From: Symbiodinium natans
Lineage: Eukaryota; Sar; Dinophyceae; Suessiales; Symbiodiniaceae
DNA length: 64,000 nt
Direction: 5' to 3'
NCBI GenBank assembly: GCA_905221605.1
Contig: CAJNDS010000297.1
Coordinates: 79,501 to 143,500, forward strand
Part shown: piece after piece, positions 10,000 to 20,303 of the stretch
How the letters are laid out: the number at the start of each line of letters is the position of its first letter
Position numbering within the stretch: position 1 is the stretch's first letter
Made by a program: the position numbers and the translations under genes
Notes under the pieces: model-generated
What the model was told of the DNA's origin: nothing
Databases searched by the model: none
Seen by the model: the letters and a program-made list of their open reading frames with translations, nothing else

Positions 10000-10514
10000 A
10001 GGGTTTAGGGTCTACGTCTAGGGGTTTAGGGTTTAGGGTTTAGGGGTTTGGGGTTTAGGGTTTAGGCTTTATGTAGGGTTCAGGGTTTAGGGTTTAGGGC
10101 GAAATCGCCACGCAGCATCAGAAACGGCGCCCACACGCACCCAAGGGGTGAAGCGCATGTGTCACGAAGGCACTTTGCTGGTCAAGATGCGAACGACCAA
10201 GAACAGCCGTTTTTTCCTCCATTCCCTGCTTGCTCGCCAAAGTCCTACATTCCCTGCAGGTGGTTTCGAGGGGTCCCCTCCACAACAAGAGTGGTTTGGC
10301 TGAGTCGCGCGATTCATCTCAGGTGGTACTTATGCCAGAGGTTCCGATTGGGAGCGAAGCGATTTGGACTTTAGGCTCTAGGCTCTAGTTAGGTTTCGGT
10401 TATCTTTAGGTGGGAAGCTTTGGGGTTACCACTCAGGGTTTTGGTGGGTTGAGAGTGGGAGGGTTCTTAGGGTTTCAGGGTTTGGTCTCCGCTCTCAACC
10501 CCTAAACTCCTTGA

Positions 10515-10596
10515 TTGCCTTCCCTGGTTGCCGAGGTGGCTCAACAAGAACATCTGCTCCTCAAAGCCCATTGAGACCCACAAAGCGCAGCTCCCG
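10515..10596 (+). CDS. Small exon, product unknown
   Basis: The frame reads CLPWLPRWLNKNICSSKP then IETHKAQLP, ending at CCG before GTAGGA (GT donor); a GC donor after THK is an alternative. It sits between degenerate CCCTAAA (10500) and TTTAGGG (10617) tracts. Confidence 0.42.
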
Positions 10597-10599
10597 GTA

Positions 10600-11100
10600 G
10601 GAGAACTTTGGTTCAGGGGTTTAGGGTTTAGGGTTTAGGCAGGGGTTTATGGTTGCCGCCCTCCGTGCCTGCATCAAGCAGGGGGAAAGGGTTTTTGGGG
10701 CTTTTGGGGGGTTTCAGGCTCTAGAGGTGCACCTCCACCCGCTTGAAGGGGTGCCGGACCCTAGAGACTATACCCCTAAACCCTAAACCCTAAACCCTAA
10801 ACCCTACACGCACAGGCACGCTTTAAGCAGCTTAGGGCGACTAGGCCTTCTCAGCCCAGCCACAAGAAGCCCAGGCATGCAGCAGCCCGAAGTTTGTGGA
10901 TTTAGGGTTTAGGGTTTAGGGTTTGGTTTGTTGGCTCTTAGTAGCTATCTGGAGAGGTGCTCCTCCGATGGCTTCAATGAGGGGATCTAGGGTTTAGGGT
11001 TTAGGGTTTAGGGCTCATTCTCTCTCTCTCTTGCACTGCGCAGCCTCACACACGCAGCAAGCAAGTAACCCAACTTCAGGGCCACCTCCCAAAAGGAACC
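10600..11100. other. Telomere-like tracts and short segments
   Basis: TTTAGGG at 10617-10640, CCCTAAA at 10772-10806, TTTAGGG at 10900-10925 and 10990-11012. The segment 10807-10895 has the exon-like C-array/T-array bracketing but no clear frame. Confidence 0.6.
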
Positions 11101-11133
11101 CCCCCCCGTAGTCGGACGACTGGGAGTGCTTCT

Positions 11134-11260
11134 CAGTTGCTGAGGGAGTACACGTTACACTTCTTGGGATACTATAAAACTCCCTATGGAACTGGAAGTG
11201 TACACTTTTTTGGGGCTTATGAACTCAGCAACTTAGCCCCCTATGAACTCAGCAACTAAG
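11134..11260 (+). mobile_element. Family E inverted-repeat element (copy E1)
   Basis: The left end CAGTTGCTGAG and right end CTCAGCAACTAAG are inverted repeats. The middle has TACACTTCTTGGGATACTAT and GGAACTGGAAGTGTACACTT. The right tail CCTATGAACTCAGCAACT is duplicated in tandem. Flanks 11103-11133 and 11261-11290 repeat each other (CCCCCGTAGTCGGACGACT and CCCCCAAGTCGGACGACT). Confidence 0.88.
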
Positions 11261-11980
11261 CCCCCAAGTCGGACGACTCGGAAGGCTTTTGTAACGGGCC
11301 GAACCCTTACCCCTAAGCCCTAGCGAGTTTGGCCCCCCCCTTTTTGCAACGAGCTTCTGTGTCCCGCCCGGTCTGATTCCCCCGAAACCCGAAACCGGGA
11401 AGAGGGGTTCAGGGTTCAGTGGCTTTGGGTTTGGTCATGTTGAGCCATAATGAGGGCGTCTGGCGTTTGAGAGTTTCTTAAAAATCTGACGTCAGGACGA
11501 CGGAGCCAACCCCCCCCCCCAAACAAAGGTGCTAAGGCCTTGATCTTCAGCAGTCATCAGGGAAGCAAAACACTAAACATGAAAAGCCCAAAAGTTCACT
11601 GCAGTCTTCTGGGTGACGAGGACCAATACTTGAGAAAAAGAGCCAAAAGTCATTCCAAGAGAATCGACAACACACATGAACATGTGTGTATATCTATATT
11701 TATTTGTTTTATTTATATTTATGGTGTGTTCTCTTATATATAGAACACGTCCATACAGCTGTCGCCCAGATCAAGCCAAAAAGAGTTTTTTTAGTACAAA
11801 GCGTATGACCTTGTGAAGATGCAGCAATGCAAGCATCACGGTTTTCGGGCTTGCTAGTGGGTATCCATGTGGTTTTGCATCGGGACTGCAACCCTAAACC
11901 CTAAACTCTCTCAAGGGGAGGGTGTAGTCGACCCCATTGCCCTTTGCTTCTTAAGTGTGTGTCGCATGTGGATATATGCT

Positions 11981-12014
<34 letters not shown>

Positions 12015-12221
12015 TACATATACATTTACATTTGTGCATTTTGTTATATAATAAATGTACATAACCACCCTTTCCGTGCCTCTGAGCTAGGTGCGCTGGA
12101 AATAGAGGGCTTGGGGCCCTGTAAGGGACCCTAGCACCCCCACGCGCTCTTCTGCGATGTCGTCGCCGAGCCTGCGGCTGGGATGAAGGCGTGGTTCACG
12201 AGGACTTTCGGGCTGTTAGTT
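11261..12221. other. Unassigned with AT-rich tracts
   Basis: TA-rich microsatellites at about 11690-11745 and 11975-12050. One CCCTAAA pair near 11890. Open frames here are low-complexity. Confidence 0.6.
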
Positions 12222-12310
12222 CGGATGTTCCCCCCTTATACTATCAGACCTTAATAGGGATTCTCGTACTCCCCCTATTGGAATTCCTAGAGTACAAGGG
12301 GGAACATACC
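12222..12310 (+). mobile_element. Family D inverted-repeat element (copy D1)
   Basis: It starts GGATGTTCCCCCCTTATACT and ends AGTACAAGGGGGAACATACC. Flanks carry GCTGTTAG and GCTGTTCG, a possible 6-8 bp target duplication. Confidence 0.82.
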
Positions 12311-12837
12311 AAGCTGTTCGGGTTTAGGGGTTTCGGGATGTGGCTCGCCTTGCCTCCCTGTCTGATTTAAGCCTTCTGCGAGGACCAGATGTTGATCTCT
12401 GATAGGCCAATTATTGCTGAAGTTGTTGCTCGTTTCGATGCGTCAATCTTCTCGGGCTCAACCTGACTGCTTAGGGTTTACCTTGCCCCCAGCCCCCTGA
12501 AGGAAGGCTGCGGGGTGGCGCTGCACCTGCTTTTCGGTTCCTTCTACTAAACACCACTGAAACAATGAGAAGGCCACCCTGGTCTCTTCTTCTTAGGTGT
12601 TAAAGTGGAGCCCTGAGGCCCCTCCCCCACTGCACCCAACATAGAAAGAGGCCTCCTGTAAGCCGAAACCCTGAAGAACCCTCAACCCTAAACTGCCCTA
12701 CACCCTAAGCCCTACACCCTAAACCCTAAACCCTAAAGAGCCAGGTCGCCAGTCTGCCACCCCTGCCGCGCCGTTCAGCGAGGCTTTGGAGACTTGCTGA
12801 GGGTGGCGGCTTAGGGTTGGGGATCCTAGGGCTCGGG
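12311..12837. other. Unassigned
   Basis: Degenerate CCCTAAA copies at 12690-12738. 12740-12815 is bracketed like an exon but no frame stands out. Confidence 0.4.
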
Positions 12838-12904
12838 GTTTAGGGTTTAGGGTTTAGGGTTTAGGGTTTAGGGTTTAGGGTTTAGAGTTTAGGGTTTAGG
12901 GGAA
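12838..12904. repeat. TTTAGGG array
   Basis: Nine to ten copies with one TTTAGAG variant; looser TAGGGT text continues to about 13000. Confidence 0.95.
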
Positions 12905-13025
12905 TCTGAGTCCTGGGGTCTGCTAGGGTGTATGTCGGGTTGAGGGTCCTAGCTCTTAGGGTTCCGGGTCGTAGGGTCTTCTAGGGTTTATTCAGGGTTG
13001 AGGGTCCTAAGCCCCCACCCTGTTT

Positions 13026-13376
13026 GCTGAGCAGCTACCGCAGGCCCAAGCCCTGCTCATCCATGCCGGAGTAGGCCCTTCTTCTCGTTTTTTATGTTTT
13101 AGGTCCCTTAAAAGATTCCCCTCTAAAACCAAAAAGGGCACCCTTTTTTGTTCCTAGGTTTCTCTTGGGTCTAGCAGCCAACTGAGGTACCCCAGGCCTG
13201 GGTTCTCGGCAGGGGAAACTCAGTAGCTGAGTAGGTAACCTTACGGCAGCCTTTAAACCTTTTCTAGGATGCCCAGTAGTGCCCTTATTCCCTTTCTTGG
13301 GGGGGTTAGGTTCCCTTATAAACCCCTTTAAGCAAAAAGGGTACCCTTTTTAATCCTGGGTTACTGAGCATCCTAG
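13026..13376 (+). repeat. Segmental duplication, copy 1 (with family J and B elements)
   Basis: About 350 bp that recurs at 18231-18580, starting GCTGAGCAGCTACCG and ending with a family B element at 13264-13376. The shared part contains a family J stretch with AGGTCCCTTAAAA and CCAAAAAGGGCACCC. Similarity stops exactly at the right end of the B element. Confidence 0.9.
13264..13376 (+). mobile_element. Family B inverted-repeat element (copy B1)
   Basis: Left end CTAGGATGCCCAGTAGTGCC and right end GGTTACTGAGCATCCTAG are inverted repeats. The core has GGTTCCCTTATAAACCCC and CAAAAAGGGTACCC. Confidence 0.9.
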
Positions 13377-13688
13377 AAAACAAGACCAAACCCTCAACCG
13401 GGTTTAGGCGTGCTTCTCTAAGGGAATCCTCCTTACCTCAACCCGAAACCTGCACTGTGCCCTGCTTGCCTCTACAGGTTGTGTGGTCTTTTTGCACACG
13501 TGTATGTGCTTTTGTTCAAGACATGTGTGTCTGTCAAGGGTAGGAAAATATACTTGCTTTACTTGCTCATGTTGCTTTTGCCAGTCATTTTCAGAAGATG
13601 TAGTTCTCCTTCCCGGAGCCCATCGATTCTTGCTCAACATGCAACGTTGGATGGCTGTACTTTGTAGTTTTCCTATTTTTGTCTTTTT

Positions 13689-13719
<31 letters not shown>

Positions 13720-14942
13720 GGCGCGGTGACTTTCAGATTTCGAAGTTCGTAAGTCAGGGCATGTGTTGAGGGTGCCATGGCGTTAGGCTCGAAGCCTGGT
13801 TTCCGAAAGAGGTCTCCACCCGATGTGGCTCCACAGAGCACGCGGAGGACGAAGGAGCAGGCGCTTAGGGTGCGGGGGCGTCAGGTCCGAACGAGCACTT
13901 CGTGACTCGGCAGGTTGGGGTTTAGGGATCTGGGAGTAGGGGGCTTTTCGAGGTCTGGATGTGTCAACCTCACACAGAAGGCTCAAGCATGGTTAGTACC
14001 TTCGCTTGGCGAGTAGTGACTAACTCGTACTCTCACCTCCCAAGTCGTGAGTGAAGCACAGGCCTCGTCTATCCCAGAGGTTCCTGAAGCCTGAAGCCCT
14101 AACCCAAAGCCCCAAAGCCCTAAGCCCTGAGCGGTTCGAGGTTCTGGGTCGCACAGGGTTGTGTCTGCTGGCTGAAGTCTTCCTGATGCTTGACAGAGCC
14201 CAGCGACGAGCACCTTCAGGGATAAGCTGACCCTCGTGTGTGGTGGCTACTGTTCGGGTGTGGCCGATTTGTGTTTTGTTCTTCTTGTAGTGTTCTTGGG
14301 GCCACCTAGTCCCTCAACAGGATTTAGGGCTTAGGGTTTAGGGTTTAGGGTTTAGGGTCACGTTATGAAGCATTTCGTCCCTACAGCGCGCCCCACAGTG
14401 TGCTGCTTAGAAGAGGCGAATCCCCTAAGCCCTCCCCTCAAAGCTGTTCAATCCTTGAAGCCAGTCCTGATGGCAAAAGACCCAAAGCGCGCATTTAAGC
14501 AGTGGTCCCTTAATCCCTTATTGTTTTAGGGTTAGGTTTCCCAATATGAACCCGACTAAACACAAAATTGCCCAGGACTTGGAAAGTTGGACCAAGTGTT
14601 TTTGTGAAGTCAGGGCGTTTGGCGAGGGGATTCGGGTTGTAAGCACCCGGACTCTGCTGATAACAACTATTCGGACAGGATTGGTGTATACGCATGTGTG
14701 TGTATGTATGTATATATATATACACACATATATACATACACTCTTTACGCGTGCGTATAATTTTATACACATAGAGACACGTAGATTTACATTTGTGTGG
14801 CTGCTTTTTCACTACATGTACCAGCAGCCACAAAGATTATTGTTTCGAGTTATGAACGTGTGGGTCCTGAGAACTGCTGGGTTCCTAAACCCGAAACCCT
14901 AAAACCTAAACCCTAAACCCTAAACCCTCATCCGCCTTGCAG
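13377..14942. other. Unassigned, with homopolymers and microsatellites
   Basis: A T(15)G(23) double homopolymer lies at 13684-13721. A short TTTAGGG array is at 14336-14358, a TA/CA microsatellite at 14693-14740, and CCCTAAA copies at 14885-14928. Frames on either strand show no family motif; 13790-13870 is GC-rich and may be coding. Confidence 0.5.
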
Positions 14943-15014
14943 ATGCGCCCCCGGCGAGCACCCAGCGACAGCAGCACTGGCAGCGCCCATTGGCCCGAAG
15001 ACCGTTTTTGAAGG
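14943..15014 (+). CDS. Small exon, product unknown
   Basis: The acceptor CCGCCTTGCAG follows CCCTAAA repeats; the exon ends at AAGG before GTTTATTAGGG. The frame reads DAPPASTQRQQHWQRPLA then RRPFLK. No family was recognised. Confidence 0.42.
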
Positions 15015-15624
15015 GTTTATTAGGGTTTAGGTTTAGGGATTGGTGCGTTTTGATTTAAGAAAGGTTGTGGGTGGTTTTGCTGCTGGTTGCCTGGTGGTGT
15101 AAATTTCGAGGTTCGCAAAGAAGATATGACACCCGAAGGCCAAAAACAGGCCTTCTTCATTAGGCGGAATGGGTGTACTGAGGCCCTAAACCCTTTCTGT
15201 AGGTCGGCCTCAACCACCGGAAACCCAACCCGCCTGTCCCCCCTTTGAAACCCTTGACTACCCTAAAGCCTGAACCCGAAACCCGAAACCCTCTGATCCC
15301 AAACCCTAAACCCGAAACCCTCTGATTCTCAAGCCAAAGGCGGCCAGCCAGGCCAGCGTCCGCACGGCCTCGGAAAGCCGACCGCCTCTTGGCAACAACC
15401 CCGCATGAGGGTTTAGGGTTGAGGGTTAGGGTTTAGGGTTTGAGGGTACTCCAGTCAAGTTCATATTTGTTCGTGGAATGTTTCCAAATAAAGTACGGGG
15501 GTTTCGGCTTGTAGCCGCGAGCGCTGGCTCTGACCGTTTCTGCTGAATTTTGTTCCGGGTCTCGGCTTGGCTCAAGAGAGGTGCAGAGGATAGATCCGAG
15601 ATACTCGGGCACAGAGACCAAAAG
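15015..15624. other. Unassigned, telomere-like tracts
   Basis: Degenerate CCCTAAA/CCCGAAA copies at 15255-15325 and TTTAGGG at 15410-15445 bracket 15326-15407, a GC-rich segment open in two frames. Confidence 0.4.
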
Positions 15625-15752
15625 CCTAAACCCTAAACCCTAAAACCTAAACCCTAAACCCTAAACCCTAAACCCTAAACCCTAAACCCTAAACCCTAAA
15701 CCCTAAACCCTAAACCCTAAACCCTAAACCCTAAACCCTAAACCCTAAACCC
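15625..15752. repeat. CCCTAAA array, about 18 copies
   Basis: Nearly perfect heptamer array; a TTTAGGG array of opposite orientation lies at 15896-15956. Confidence 0.97.
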
Positions 15753-15973
15753 TCCCTCAGTATCTCTTAAGCGGGCTTAGGGTCTAGGGTTTACTCTCAA
15801 GCGATCTGCCAGGTCCCGCAGCAGCGTCTCTTCCCAGCAGCGTTCCCTTGACTGCAGCGGGAGTTCGAAGAGGTTCCTGCTCTTTGGGCTTCTAGGTAGG
15901 GTTTAGGGTTTAGGGTTTGGGGTTTAGGGTTTAGGGTTTAGGGTTTAGGGTTTAGGTTTAAGTGAGGATCACA

Positions 15974-16015
15974 TCTAGGAATATGTTTCGGATGGCTTCT
16001 GAAGGGCCATCCTAG
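15974..16015 (+). mobile_element. Family F remnant
   Basis: CTAGGAATATGTTTCGGATG runs into GAAGGGCCATCCTAG, the right end of family F; the left end and most of the body are missing. Confidence 0.55.
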
Positions 16016-16349
16016 TTTGTTGGGCTTTGGTTGAAGACTTCTTGCCCTGCCTCCCCCCACAAGCCTGCGGGATCCCATGTCCTGACACGCAAAACTCCAA
16101 AGCGCCTGCATGGCATGGGCTTTTCACCACAAATCCTCCGACACAGGAAAGGGTCCGATGAAGGGATACGAAACATATGCAAGCCTTTGGGCTTCTTGAA
16201 CCCTAAACCCTCAACCCTAAATAAACCCTAAGCCAGTGCCTGCAAAGCTTGGATGCAACCGATAAGCTTCGAAACTTCCTGCCGGGCATGAAGCACTTAA
16301 GCATTCAGAGCTAGCAACCGCTGCGTCAGAAGGGGAAAGTCGGCTGGTT

Positions 16350-16435
16350 CTTAGTAGGGAATGAGGGAATGACCGTACTTATACACTCCCTTAAAGGCTA
16401 GAGAAAGAGCCCTAATTCCCTCATTCCCTACTAAG
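16350..16435. mobile_element. Family K inverted-repeat element
   Basis: CTTAGTAGGGAATGAGGGAA at the left is the exact reverse complement of the right end (TTCCCTCATTCCCTACTAAG), a 21-bp perfect inverted repeat around a 44-bp loop. A diverged relative lies near 24829-24881. Confidence 0.85.
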
Positions 16436-16666
16436 AAACAGGGGGAAATCTGCATGTCACGAAAAGCGACAGAGCTAGGCTTGAGTTTCATCATGCCTTC
16501 GCAGCTAGGGTCGGACAAGGTCCGGAAAGGAGGGCTTAGGCCTACTATGAACATCAAAAACACTCACTAATATAAAAGCCAAATAGAGGTTTTATACTTG
16601 CAAGATTAATTATCACAGTAATTCCTGTTAAGGGTTTGGGGTTTAGGGTTTAGGCTGCCTCCCCAG

Positions 16667-16768
16667 AGTCCGAGGCTCCGCAAGCCTTCCGCCACGGCCC
16701 CTGCGCATCGCCGAGCCGCCGCCCCCAGAGCCCGGCCGAGATGCGCCGCTGCGCTCCTGGGGCCGTTT
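16667..16768 (+). CDS. GC-rich exon, product unknown
   Basis: The acceptor GCCTCCCCAG is followed by an open frame SEAPQAFRHGPCASPS then RRPQSPAEMRRCAPGAVSE, ending where a short hairpin begins. No family was recognised. Confidence 0.4.
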
Positions 16769-16836
16769 CAGAGCGCTTTTTTTTGGGGGGGTCAAGGGTA
16801 AAGAAAGGGATGTTTAGGGTTTACAAAAGCGCTCTG
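16769..16836. repeat. 68-bp hairpin with 12-bp perfect arms
   Basis: CAGAGCGCTTTT at 16769-16780 pairs exactly with AAAAGCGCTCTG at 16825-16836. The loop contains poly-T, poly-G and one TTTAGGG. It abuts the end of a likely exon. Confidence 0.85.
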
Positions 16837-17019
16837 CATGGCCTTGTGTGGCACTGGGCATGCCAGGTGGACCAAGCCAAGCACTAGGGTAAAGGGTTTG
16901 GGCTTTAGGCGGGTTCAGGGGGCGCTTTGGAGTATTCGAAGCTTCTTGGGCCCCTGGAAGTGAAAAAAGCTGCTCTTCCAACCTTTTGCCCTCACCAACC
17001 CCCCCCCCCACCTTTCTAG

Positions 17020-17200
17020 CAAAAGCTCCCGGCTCCAAAGGCCCCAACTGCCGGTCCTGTCTCGGTGCTTTAGGGGCTCCCCACCATGCATGCCGAGGCT
17101 ACGTCATCCAGTTCGGGAACAATTCCGGCGGCACGGACACAAGCTTACGTCTTTGCAGAGCTATAGTCGGCTTCAGGTGCAGAGTAAGACAGAGGTGTCA
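17020..17200 (+). CDS. Likely exon, product unknown
   Basis: After a C-rich tract ending TTTCTAG the frame reads KAPGSKGPNCRSCLGALG and then HACRGYVIQFGNNSGGTD TSLRLCR. A CCCTAAA array follows at 17203-17239, contrary to the usual order. No family was recognised. Confidence 0.38.
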
Positions 17201-17239
17201 TATGCCCTAAACCCTAAACCCTAAACCCTAAACCCTAGG

Positions 17240-17705
17240 GCCGCTGTACATGAGCTTGCACAAAGCCTGGCTGGCAAGTCTAGCTACATAGTTGTAACCT
17301 GCTGCTTGGCTGCATGGAGAGATGGGTGATGTAGTTTAGGTGGTTTGTAGACTGTGGTTCTTGGGGTATGTCTGCATGCAGCATGAGTGGCTACTCCAGA
17401 GAGCATTGCAGAGTCCCGCAGCATGGTGCTTTCTGACTCGGTACCTCGTTTTTGTGGGTTTTGGGTGAGAAATTTGCTTGGGTGGATTTGAAGTGCCAGC
17501 TGGGGACTCGAGGTTTTGGCTACGACCTCCTATGATGGTTTCAAAGGTGGCCGAAGGTGAACGTATACAGAGTATCCAGAATTTCCCCTGCAGAGTGTCC
17601 GAGAGGTCAGCTAAGTGGCAAAAAAAAACCCTACACCCCTCGAACCCTTAAACCACCCTAAAGCCCAAACCTGAAACCCTGCAGCCCCCCTTTCCGTGGC
17701 AGCCG
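17240..17705. other. Unassigned stretch
   Basis: No element or frame of note; degenerate CCCTAAA-like text at 17628-17690. Confidence 0.3.
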
Positions 17706-17708
17706 GGG

Positions 17709-17882
17709 GGCCCTGACATTCCCAGAGACGCGAATACCCCTGAATGAAGGAATACACCTTAAAACTTAAGAGGGTTCCTTGTATGGTTCCTGGAATATTC
17801 CTTAAAGTACAAGGTTACAAGAGGGTTCCTTTTTTGGCTTATAAGCAATGCTCCCTAAGAGATATTGGAGCCCTGACATTCG
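17709..17882. mobile_element. Insertion flanked by a long direct repeat
   Basis: GCCCTGACATTC occurs at 17709-17720 and again at 17870-17881, with weaker similarity extending to about 28 bp. The material between is AT-rich, carries GGAATACACCTTAAAA and GGAATATTCCTTAAAG (family A-like core text) and two copies of AAGAGGGTTCCTT. Confidence 0.6.
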
Positions 17883-18230
17883 AGGCGTGCTGCGCCAGCT
17901 GCTGCGCGCCCGGCGCGGCTGGGCCCCCTGCGCTGGTGACCCGGGGGGCGCCGGGGGCACCTACCAGGCACAGGGGGCTCTGGGCTCTTATACCCAGCCC
18001 TGTAGACCCCTTATGTTGAGGAATATACCGCAAATGATACAGGGATCCTTAACATGATTTAGGGTATATTCCACAATTAGGGTGTACTCATGCCCTTGAA
18101 TGCTCCCATTTGGGCTCGTTTACACATCGTTTTTTCGTAGTGGCGGTAAGGGGATAATGTTGGCTGGATGGTATCACTCCTTGAAGTGCCATGGGTCACG
18201 TGACTTTGGCGCGCAAAGATGTACGTGAGA
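17883..18230. other. GC-rich segment and a diverged family A core
   Basis: 17883-17996 is GC-rich and open (RGVLRQLLRARRGWAPCA), possibly exonic. 18012-18082 keeps the family A core GAGGAATATACC and AGGGATCCTTAACATGATTT with degraded ends. Confidence 0.4.
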
Positions 18231-18580
18231 GCTGAGCAGCTACCGCGGGCCCAAACCTTGCTCATGCATGCCGGAGTAGGCTGGCCCTTCTTCTCGTTTT
18301 TAGCGTTTAGGTCCCTTAAAAAATCCCTTCTAAAACCAAAAAGGACACCCTTTTTATTCCTAGGTTTCTCTCGGGTCTAGCAGCCAACTGAGGTACCCCA
18401 GGCCTGGGTTCTCGGCAGGGGAAACTCAGTAGCTTAGGTAACCTTACGGCAACCTGTAAACCTTTTCTAGGATGCCCAGTAGTGCCCTTATTCCCTTTTT
18501 TTGGGGGGCTTAGGTTCCCTTATAGACCCCTTTAAGCAAAAAGGGTACCCTGTTTAATCCTGGGTTACTGAGCATCCTAG
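18231..18580 (+). repeat. Segmental duplication, copy 2
   Basis: Matches 13026-13376, ending with family B copy B2 at 18467-18580. Flanks differ outside the unit. Confidence 0.9.
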
Positions 18581-18719
18581 CGGGTATCTTACCAGAATTG
18601 AACGGTCAGCCTTTTTTGGGCCCCGGGCGCCCAGCAGCTAAGGGAAATGGGTCTGACAGCCTGACAGCCTGGGCTCCTTATTGGAGGGGTTGGGGTTCTA
18701 TTGGCTTTCAGGGTTCAGG

Positions 18720-18836
18720 GTTCAGGGTTTAGGGTTTAGGGTTTAGGGCTTAGGGTTTAGGGTTTAGGGTTCAGGGTTTAGGCTTAGGGTTTAGGGTTCA
18801 GGGCTTAGGGTTTAGGGTTTAGGGTTTTAGGTTGCT
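18720..18836. repeat. TTTAGGG array with TTCAGGG variants
   Basis: About 16 heptamers, several with C in place of a T. Confidence 0.93.
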
Positions 18837-18839
18837 TTA

Positions 18840-18924
18840 AGGGTCAGCCCAAGGAGCCGTCAAGCTGGCGACCCAGCGACTCCACCACCCCCCTGATGAA
18901 GCGATAGGGCGCCTCATTGTAGAA
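18840..18924 (+). CDS. Possible exon interrupted by family A element
   Basis: The frame reads GSAQGAVKLATQRLHHPP then DEAIGRLIVE and runs straight into element A2. The continuation on the other side of the element was not identified. Confidence 0.35.
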
Positions 18925-19038
18925 CCCAAAGAGCCCCAATATTGCTTCATTAAGGAATATACCTTACATCATATTAAGGATCCCTATTATGGTTTAAGGA
19001 ATACTCCTTAATTTTAAGCAATATTGGGCTCTTTTGGG
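18925..19038 (+). mobile_element. Family A palindromic element (copy A2)
   Basis: CCCAAAGAGCCCCAATATTG at the left mirrors CAATATTGGGCTCTTTTGGG at the right; the core holds AGGATCCCTATTATGG. Family H-like text follows at 19058-19190. Confidence 0.93.
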
Positions 19039-19334
19039 AAATCTGAGGGTAGGTTCATGGGCCCTGAGTATGGTGCCTAGCCTCCTTAAGAGGTTCTTAG
19101 GTAAGGGCCCTGAATCTTTATAGGGTAGAAAAGGGGGTATCTACGGGGTGTGGGTTATAACTAATTGGTTACGAAGTACCCTGAACCTCGGGTTTAGGGT
19201 AACCCTTTTCCCTAAACCCTAAACCCAATTAAGCTTATGAGGTCTATTCCTCCGTTGTAGAAATCCACAAGTGAGTTTGCTTCTGGATTGTCCTTGGGAC
19301 CGCTTGCATAAACCCTAAACCCTGAACCTCTAGG

Positions 19335-19444
19335 CCCAAAGAGCCCAATATTGCTTAATTAAGGAATATTCCTTAAACCATATAGGGATCCTTAATATGA
19401 TTCAAGGTATATTCCTTAATTAAGCAATATTGGGGCTCTTTGGG
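19335..19444 (+). mobile_element. Family A palindromic element (copy A3)
   Basis: 110 bp; CCCAAAGAGCCCAATATTGC at the left mirrors GCAATATTGGGGCTCTTTGG at the right, with AGGGATCCTTAATATGATT in the middle. Its right edge is 8 bp from an exon acceptor. Confidence 0.95.
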
Positions 19445-19452
19445 GGGTTCAG

Positions 19453-19537
19453 CCTGCGAGAGGATCGGCAGATCAAGTTGAAGCCCACGGCTGGTCCGGA
19501 GATCAACCTCCTCTGGACCCAGCGACCTGGGGGGGAC
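19453..19537 (+). CDS. Exon, product unknown
   Basis: The acceptor GGTTCAG lies just right of element A3. The frame reads LREDRQIKLKPTAGPE then INLLWTQRPGGD and ends before GCAGGGCTTTGGGG, a GC donor followed by TTTAGGG-like text, the same pattern as the proven TTLL exons. No family was recognised. Confidence 0.55.
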
Positions 19538-19861
19538 GCAGGGCTTTGGGGAGTTTAAGGTTTTTAGGGCGTTTAGGTGTTTTTAGGGCGTTCAGGGGTT
19601 TTTTAGGGTGTTTAGGGCTCTTTTGGGGGTTTTTAGGGGTAAGGGGTTTGAGAATGTCCGTGCTCTAAGGGCTCTGAGGCTCTGTCTCCAGACCCTTTGC
19701 AACCATGAGGACACTGACACACCAACCAAGGGGTCGCATGCCGGCACAGGTTTCAGGCCGAGCCTCCGTACACGAATCTGCTTTGCGAACCATTGTTCCT
19801 TACAGGATTTGCTAAAGCAATGCCCTTGAGAAGTGTTGGGTTTGGGGGTGCTTTCCTGGGA

Positions 19862-20303
19862 AGGTACCGCTGCTCGACGTTCTTGAACGCCATGCTCTCT
19901 GGGCAGAAGGGCCTCGCCGTGACCTTGAAGCTGGGCCTGAGCCGGGAGGAACCCCCTTACCTGGAGAAGTTCCATGCTCAGTAGTGCCCTCTGCCCCCTT
20001 TTTTGGGGGGTTTTAGGGTTCGCTTTTACAGAAGCCAACCGCAAGAAGGGCCACCCGCATTGTCAATATGGTTACTGGGCTACCAAGCTACATGCGGGGT
20101 TTAATCAGCAAAGAGGGGGGGGGCTGGACTTCGTTTCTCTTCAGGGTCCTAGGTCTGAGCTGGCACACACGCTGCCCCCCCTTGTGAATCCTGACATAAT
20201 GCAAGAACCCTTTTCAGGGTGCCAAGCCCCTTTCTGTTGTAGCGGGGGAACCCTTAACGTTACGGCGGTACAAGGGGCCGCGGCTCCCAAATCCGCCCGC
20301 TGA
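19862..20303 (+). CDS. Exon pair joined across a chimeric element, product unknown
   Basis: The left frame (YRCSTFLNAMLSGQKG, LAVTLKLGLSREEPPY, LEKFH) stops inside the element at 19974-20090. The right frame, one register off, continues HAGFNQQRGGGLDFVSLQ and stays open to a stop at 20301-20303. The codon for H plus GC (CATGC) occurs at both edges (19973-19977 and 20091-20095), so removing 118 bp gives one continuous frame. Removal by GC...AG splicing (GCTCAG to ACCAAG) would also stay in frame with two extra codons. Product not recognised; the part after 20130 is less certain. Confidence 0.5.
19974..20090 (+). mobile_element. Chimeric family B/C element acting as intron
   Basis: The left end CATGCTCAGTAGTGCC with CCCTTTTTTGGGGGG is family B; the right end TATGGTTACTGGGCTACCAAG region is family C. 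CATGC flanks it on both sides. Confidence 0.75.
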
